Source of the DNA: CAZUZS01 sp964624795
GTDB taxonomy: Bacteria; Calditrichota; Calditrichia; RBG-13-44-9
Length of the DNA stretch: 28,288 nucleotides
Direction of reading: 5' to 3'
Assembly (NCBI GenBank): GCA_964624795.1
Contig: CAZUZS010000064.1
Coordinates: forward strand, 1 to 28,288
Each line of letters opens with the position of its first letter. Positions within the stretch are counted from its first letter, which is position 1. The notes beneath the pieces were generated by a model. The model saw only the letters and a list, made by a program, of their open reading frames with translations. It did not search any database and had not been told where the DNA came from. Shown one piece after another: positions 24,363-28,288 of the stretch. Both the position numbers and the translations under genes were made by a program.

Positions 24363-25871
24363 ATGAAACGGTATTCAAACATTGCCTTGATTGTGGGAAT
24401 TGTCATGTTCCTCTACAGTTTCGTTAATTTTTCCCTGAACCAGTTGTGGGATTGGGTTTCCACTGTTTCCCTGGTTCTTGGATTGATTATCGGCGGCGTT
24501 GGCGGTTATTACCGGCTTCAGCTCCGCCAGAAGAAAATGAGCAAACGCACCCTGCAGTACGGGGCAAATACACTTTTATCGTCGGTTATCGTGCTGGGAA
24601 TTATTGTGCTGCTGGCATTTATCACCGACCGTCATCATGTGCGGGCGGACCTGACCGCAAAAGGATTCTACAGCCTTTCCGAGCAGACCAAATCCGTCAT
24701 GAACGATCTTAATAAGGATGTCAACGTTTACGCATTCTACAAACAGTCCGATGAACAGATGGCAAAAGACCTGTTGGAGGAATACGCCGACCGGTCAAAT
24801 CATTTCAAATTTGAGTTTATTGATCCCAACGAAAAGCCGCAAATTGCCCGGCAGTATAAAGTCACCCAATACAATACGGTGGTGGTGGAAAGCGGCGCCA
24901 AACGGGAAGCCATTTCCGACCTGGATGAGAGCAGTCTCACCAATGCGGTCAATAAAGTCACCAGCGACCTGGACAAAGTGGTGTATTTTACCACCGGTCA
25001 TGGCGAGCGTAACATCGACGGCGACGGCGCCCAGGGTTTCAAGAAGGCCGTGGACGGGATCAAGAATGAAAACTACGAAGTGAAAGCAATCAATTTAGCG
25101 CAGGAAAAGAAGATTCCCAAGAACTGCACGGTTCTGGTGATTGCCGGACCAACCGCCGATTTCTTTCCTTTCGAGCTGGATTCCATTAAACAGTATATCG
25201 AAGGCGGCGGCAAGGTAATGGCCATGATCGATGCGGAGAGCAAAACCAACCTGATCGGTTTCCTGAAACAGTACAAGATCGATGTGGGAGATAATATTGT
25301 GGTGGATGCCAGCGGCGTGGGACAGCTTTTCGGCATGGGCCCGGAAGTTCCGCTGGTGAGCAAGTACGAAGATCATGACATTTTCAAGAAATTCAGTGTG
25401 ATGACATTTTACCCAATGGCGCGTTCGGTGGAAACCAGCACCTCGGGGGAAAGCGGATTCACCACCCAGGTGCTCTTTAAATCAAGTCCCAGCAGTTGGG
25501 GGGAATCGGATTACATGAACCGGCAGGTGCAGTTCGACCAGGGAAAAGATATCAAGGGCCCGGTGCCGCTGGCAGTGGTCTCCGGCAAAACTTTGCCCAG
25601 CAAGAAAAAAGCGCAGATCATGGTAATCGGTGATTCGGATTTTGCCACCAATGCTTACATTCGCAATTCCGGAAATTACGATCTCTATTTGAACGAGGTC
25701 AACTGGCTGGCGGAAGAAGAAAACATGATTACCATCCGGCCCAAAGAGATGGACGACAGCCGGGTCAACCTGACGGCCAAGCAGAGCAAAATCGTGATGT
25801 ATATCAGTGTAATTGCGCTGCCGCTGATGGTGGTAGTGGCCGGTGTGTTTATCTATTTCCGGCGCCGGTAA
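24363..25871 (+). CDS. GldG-like ABC auxiliary membrane protein
   Basis: A 502-residue protein with three N-terminal membrane helices (about 5-22, 32-50, 70-88), a large exported domain (about 95-475) and one C-terminal helix (about 477-498) ending in basic FRRR. The start of the exported domain, VRADLTAKGFYSLSEQTKSVM followed by VNVYAFYK, is the hallmark of GldG-type proteins. The region with VVYFTTGHGERN and the TVLVIAGPTADFFPFELDSI block belongs to the same family (ABC-type uncharacterised transport, DUF4350/IFT52-like). It accompanies the GldA and GldF-like genes as the third part of the complex. AGGAGG lies 11 bases before the ATG, a slightly long spacing, with no better start available. 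Confidence 0.92.
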   Translation: MKRYSNIALIVGIVMFLYSFVNFSLNQLWDWVSTVSLVLGLIIGGVGGYYRLQLRQKKMSKRTLQYGANTLLSSVIVLGIIVLLAFITDRHHVRADLTAKGFYSLSEQTKSVMNDLNKDVNVYAFYKQSDEQMAKDLLEEYADRSNHFKFEFIDPNEKPQIARQYKVTQYNTVVVESGAKREAISDLDESSLTNAVNKVTSDLDKVVYFTTGHGERNIDGDGAQGFKKAVDGIKNENYEVKAINLAQEKKIPKNCTVLVIAGPTADFFPFELDSIKQYIEGGGKVMAMIDAESKTNLIGFLKQYKIDVGDNIVVDASGVGQLFGMGPEVPLVSKYEDHDIFKKFSVMTFYPMARSVETSTSGESGFTTQVLFKSSPSSWGESDYMNRQVQFDQGKDIKGPVPLAVVSGKTLPSKKKAQIMVIGDSDFATNAYIRNSGNYDLYLNEVNWLAEEENMITIRPKEMDDSRVNLTAKQSKIVMYISVIALPLMVVVAGVFIYFRRR

Positions 25872-25899
25872 ACAAGTCCGTTTGCAGATGGTTTCGAAG

Positions 25900-25951
25900 A
25901 ACCGGGTTTCTGTTTCAGATGACTTTTCGATAAACTGGTCGAAACCCGGTT
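25900..25951. repeat. Palindromic hairpin between gldG-like and DUF4340 genes
   Basis: AACCGGGTTTC (25900-25910) and GAAACCCGGTT (25941-25951) form a perfect 11-bp inverted repeat around a 30-base loop; the loop has a smaller inner pairing, TTTTCGA with TCGAAA. No T-run follows, so it is more like a dispersed palindromic repeat or mRNA-processing hairpin than a terminator. Confidence 0.6.
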
Positions 25952-25999
25952 TCCTTCGGCGAATTTACTTTTTCCAATTGAACTGACTGGAGGAGGAAA

Positions 26000-27373
26000 A
26001 TGAAGTTCAAAAACACCTTGCTTTTATTGTTGGTGTTTGTGGTCCTCGGCGCCTACTACTGGATTGTCGAGGTCAAACAGCACGACAAAAAAGAGGAGAT
26101 CAAGAAAGAATCCGAAAAGGTTGTGGATATCCCGACCGACAGTGTCGATGTGATACAGCTTAAGAATCAGTACGGAGCATTCGAGATCAAAAAAATCCAG
26201 GGCGACTGGCGCATTACCGAACCGCTTTATACCGATGCAGACGGTTCCACCATCAATTCCATGTTGTCCAGCCTGAAAGGCGCTAAAAAAGATAAAGTCT
26301 TTTCTACCAAGCCGGACGAATTGAATCAGTACGGTCTGGGCAAACAGGCTGTATCTGTTGAATTGCAGACCAAAGGCGGTGCAAAGGATTCGGTTCGTTT
26401 TGGCGATAACACGCCGGTTGGCTCTTTTGTTTTTTCGAATAAAACAGATTCGACGGTGTTCACCGTAAACCAGAGCGTCAAAACCACATTGGATAAAAAA
26501 CTGTTCGATATTCGTCTCAAGAAGCTGCTCAGTTTCCAGCGGGCGGATGTGAAAAATATTATTGTTCAAAATTCCCACGGGAAATTTGAATTTCTCAAGA
26601 CCGGTACCAACGACTGGACGCTGCAGGGAGTGGATCGCCCGGCGGATCAGAACAAGCTGAGCGGCATTCTGAGCAAGCTGGAAAACAACAAGGCCAAAGC
26701 GTTCGTGGATGAAGACGGAACGCAGTTGAAAAAATATGGTCTGGCCAAACCGGCATTCGAGGTCGATTTATTGTTGGGTCCGGATAAAGGACAAAAGAAG
26801 CTGCTGGTAAGCCGCAAAATCGATGGGAAATATTATGCCAAAGACGATTCCCGCAAACCGATTTTTGAGATTGATTCGACTCTGGTGAAGGACATTAACA
26901 AGAAGGGCGATGATTTCCGCAGCACCGATTTCGCAAAGTTTGAGCGCAATAAGGTAAACCGCATCAAACTGGAGTACGGCGACACCCTCTTCACACTGCT
27001 CAAGGATACCACCAACAACTGGATGGTGGACGACACCAGTCACCAGGCGGTGCAGCAGAGCAAAATCAACACGTTCTTCTCCAACCTGGATTACAATACG
27101 ACCATCAAGGAATTTGTGAAGGACGGCAAGTACAATCCTGCGGTTTATGGACTGAAAAAACCGTCCCTCAAAGTCTCGCTGTTTAATGATGCGGAACTGC
27201 TGTTTGATGCCAGCTTTGGCAAAAAGAAAGGTGATGAAATCTACGCTGTCAACAATTCGTATGAATCGGTTTACCTGGTAGACGGCAAAAAGGTGAAAGA
27301 TCTGAAATTGAAGCTGACTGATATTTTGCAGCCCAAACCGGCGGCGAGCAAGGAGGCTGCAGCGAAAAAGTAA
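26000..27373 (+). CDS. DUF4340 protein with three tandem repeats
   Basis: A 457-residue protein anchored by one N-terminal helix (5-22, LLLLLVFVVLGAYYWIV), with the rest predicted outside the cytosol. DUF4340 units recur three times with a period of about 136 residues. Each begins with an Asp/Asn-Trp strand (Trp70, Trp206, Trp341), continues with helices containing a Ser/Lys-x-Ile/Leu-Asn pattern, and ends with Tyr-Gly-Leu (Tyr111, Tyr246, Tyr383) plus a Lys-x-x-x-x-V strand. A Lys/Ala-rich tail closes the protein. DUF4340 genes commonly follow GldG-like genes in ABC clusters, so it is likely an extracytoplasmic partner of that transporter. The ATG has GGAGGAGG upstream. Function is otherwise unknown. 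Confidence 0.92.
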   Translation: MKFKNTLLLLLVFVVLGAYYWIVEVKQHDKKEEIKKESEKVVDIPTDSVDVIQLKNQYGAFEIKKIQGDWRITEPLYTDADGSTINSMLSSLKGAKKDKVFSTKPDELNQYGLGKQAVSVELQTKGGAKDSVRFGDNTPVGSFVFSNKTDSTVFTVNQSVKTTLDKKLFDIRLKKLLSFQRADVKNIIVQNSHGKFEFLKTGTNDWTLQGVDRPADQNKLSGILSKLENNKAKAFVDEDGTQLKKYGLAKPAFEVDLLLGPDKGQKKLLVSRKIDGKYYAKDDSRKPIFEIDSTLVKDINKKGDDFRSTDFAKFERNKVNRIKLEYGDTLFTLLKDTTNNWMVDDTSHQAVQQSKINTFFSNLDYNTTIKEFVKDGKYNPAVYGLKKPSLKVSLFNDAELLFDASFGKKKGDEIYAVNNSYESVYLVDGKKVKDLKLKLTDILQPKPAASKEAAAKK

Positions 27374-27411
27374 ATCGTTCGTAGGATCTCACTGACGAGC
27401 GAGAAGGTTCC

Positions 27412-27487
27412 GTCATTCCCGCACGTTTTAAGCGGGAATCCACTTTTCCTGGTTGCTGGATTCCCGATAAATGCATTCGGGAATGAC
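27412..27487. repeat. Cruciform-like repeat (GTCATTCCCG type)
   Basis: An outer inverted repeat GTCATTCCCG (27412-27421)/CGGGAATGAC (27478-27487) encloses an inner one, CGGGAATCCA (27433-27442)/TGGATTCCCG (27457-27466). This nested form matches the widespread non-autonomous palindromic repeats seen in many bacterial genomes. It lies 38 bases after the DUF4340 gene and is part of a 308-base gap (27374-27681). Confidence 0.8.
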
Positions 27488-27551
27488 AATTACTGACAAA
27501 GCCGTGGCCAAGCGGGATGCTATAATCGTTCTACGTTATGAAATATCCTTT

Positions 27552-27590
27552 CTCCCCTCTCCGGATCGGAGAGGGGCAGGGGGTGAGGTT
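27552..27590. repeat. GC-rich palindromic intergenic repeat, copy B
   Basis: CCCCTCTCCG (27554-27563)/CGGAGAGGGG (27567-27576) with a 3-base loop, then GGGGGTGAGGTT to 27590. It has the same core and tail, in the same orientation, as the repeat at 20258-20312, but the left outer ACCTCACC arm is missing, so this copy is truncated. Confidence 0.78.
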
Positions 27591-27617
27591 AAAAATCAAG
27601 AGAGTCAACAGCCAGGC

Positions 27618-27649
27618 TTGAGACAGGTCAGCGGCAAGACTTGTCTCAG
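27618..27649 (+). repeat. Leader hairpin before batA
   Basis: GAGACAGGTC (27620-27629) pairs with GACTTGTCTC (27638-27647) with one G-T wobble and an 8-base loop, plus one or two extra pairs outside. It sits 17 bases before the AGGAGG of batA. It could be a leader structure affecting translation, or the end of the neighbouring repeat cluster. Confidence 0.4.
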
Positions 27650-27681
27650 CCGGAAGTTTGAACACAGGAGGACATCCTAAT

Positions 27682-28288
27682 TTGTTTCGTTTTGCAAATC
27701 CCGAGTATTTGATACTGCTGATTTTGCTGCCCCTCATCGGGCTGTATTATTGGCGGAGAGGACAGCGGCTGTCGGGACGGGTCAAATACTCGACATTGAA
27801 ATACATGAAAAACGCGCCGGTTTCCTGGCGGCAGCGGCTGCGGAAGAACCTCTACCTGTTGCGCCTGGCGGTGGTGGCGCTGATCATTCTTGGTCTGGCG
27901 AGGCCGCAGTCCGGTACCCGCAAGCAGGAGATCACTACCGAGGGAATTGACATCATGCTGGCGCTGGATGTCAGCTCATCCATGTTGGCGGAAGACTTCA
28001 AACCGAAAAATCGCATCGAGGCCGCCAAAGCGGTGGCGGAAGAATTCATCAACGGGCGAACCAACGACCGCATCGGGCTGGTGATTTTCGCCGGCGAGGC
28101 GTTCACGCAGTGCCCGCTGACCCTGGATTACGGCGTGCTGATTCAGCTCATGGATAAAATAAAAGTCGCTCCGCGGGATTGGGATGGAACCGCCATTGGA
28201 AATGGAATCGCTACCGCGGTTTCGCGCCTCAAAGACAGCAAAGCGAAGAGCAAGGTGATCATCCTCCTGACCGACGGACGGAATAACG
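27682..28288 (+). CDS. batA: BatA-like VWA domain membrane protein (partial, runs off the window)
   Basis: The first 202 residues are visible and the frame stays open at the window edge. It starts with the BatA-typical FRFANPEYLILLILLPLIG: a first membrane helix (about 9-23) and a second at 57-72, then ARPQSG. A von Willebrand A domain follows from about residue 88, with a complete metal-ion site: Asp96-x-Ser98-x-Ser100 in ALDVSSSM, Thr170 in DGTAIG and Asp198 in LLTDGRNN. The start is TTG at 27682 with AGGAGG 10 bases upstream; no ATG fits the family N-terminus. BatA works with MoxR and other Bat proteins at the inner membrane. Its place after the ABC module rather than directly after the DUF58 gene is unusual. 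BatB, BatC and further Bat genes may follow outside the window. Confidence 0.93.
   Translation, partial: MFRFANPEYLILLILLPLIGLYYWRRGQRLSGRVKYSTLKYMKNAPVSWRQRLRKNLYLLRLAVVALIILGLARPQSGTRKQEITTEGIDIMLALDVSSSMLAEDFKPKNRIEAAKAVAEEFINGRTNDRIGLVIFAGEAFTQCPLTLDYGVLIQLMDKIKVAPRDWDGTAIGNGIATAVSRLKDSKAKSKVIILLTDGRNN

Noticed and set aside
22517..25871. Gliding motility apparatus
   Set aside because: Only the ABC part (GldA/F/G-like) is present, no other Gld or Spr genes are seen, and such ABC sets occur in non-gliding bacteria.
27471..27680. 69-residue frame before batA
   Set aside because: It spans repeat copy B and the leader hairpin; the peptide is an artefact of the repeats.

Overview
The window reads as a bacterial chromosome segment with 22 supported protein genes, no RNA genes, no CRISPR array and no insertion sequence. 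The likely host is a Gram-negative-type (diderm) bacterium near the FCB group, for example a Calditrichota/KSB1-like lineage. This rests on lipoproteins with clear lipoboxes, Bat-type (BatA, BatD-like) and GldA/F/G-like genes, a SurA-like periplasmic chaperone, and a LexA operator of the GAAC-N4-GTTC type rather than the E. coli CTG-N10-CAG type. The placement is inference; the lineage cannot be fixed from sequence reading alone.

Left part (1-8606, minus strand). A DUF932-like gene of unknown role sits at the edge. To its right is a proteostasis-flavoured operon, read right to left: a small two-TM membrane protein translationally coupled to lon (TGATG overlap), then a CbpA-type DnaJ, a Mut7-C domain protein, and an M20 metallopeptidase followed by a rho-independent terminator. 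Upstream lies the radical-SAM gene of the AmmeMemoRadiSam group, without its partners.

Middle part (8791-14299, plus strand). This holds a TrkH/KtrB potassium transporter with an extra N-terminal membrane domain, a MalK/UgpC-type sugar ABC ATPase with no permease beside it, and an exported GH31 alpha-glucosidase.

SOS unit (14481-16439, minus strand). lexA has a near-perfect sigma70 promoter and an operator just downstream of the -10 box. It is followed by a LexA/UmuD-fold paralogue lacking the HTH, the Ala-Gly cleavage site and the catalytic lysine, then a DUF6504-like gene and an orphan gene. No translesion polymerase is present.

Right part (16721-28288, plus strand). A TPR lipoprotein with its own terminator is followed by a long envelope-related cluster. 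Its order is BatD-like 1, MoxR ATPase, DUF58 protein, TPR/SurA-like lipoprotein, BatD-like 2, GldA-like ABC ATPase, GldF-like permease, GldG-like protein, triple-repeat DUF4340 protein, and BatA (cut by the window edge). A GldAFG-type ABC module is thus embedded inside a MoxR/Bat locus. Small palindromic intergenic repeats interrupt it at 20258-20312, 25900-25951, 27412-27487 and 27552-27590. The most notable items are this composite cluster, the predicted non-cleaving LexA paralogue, and the SurA-like lipoprotein that has lost its parvulin domain.
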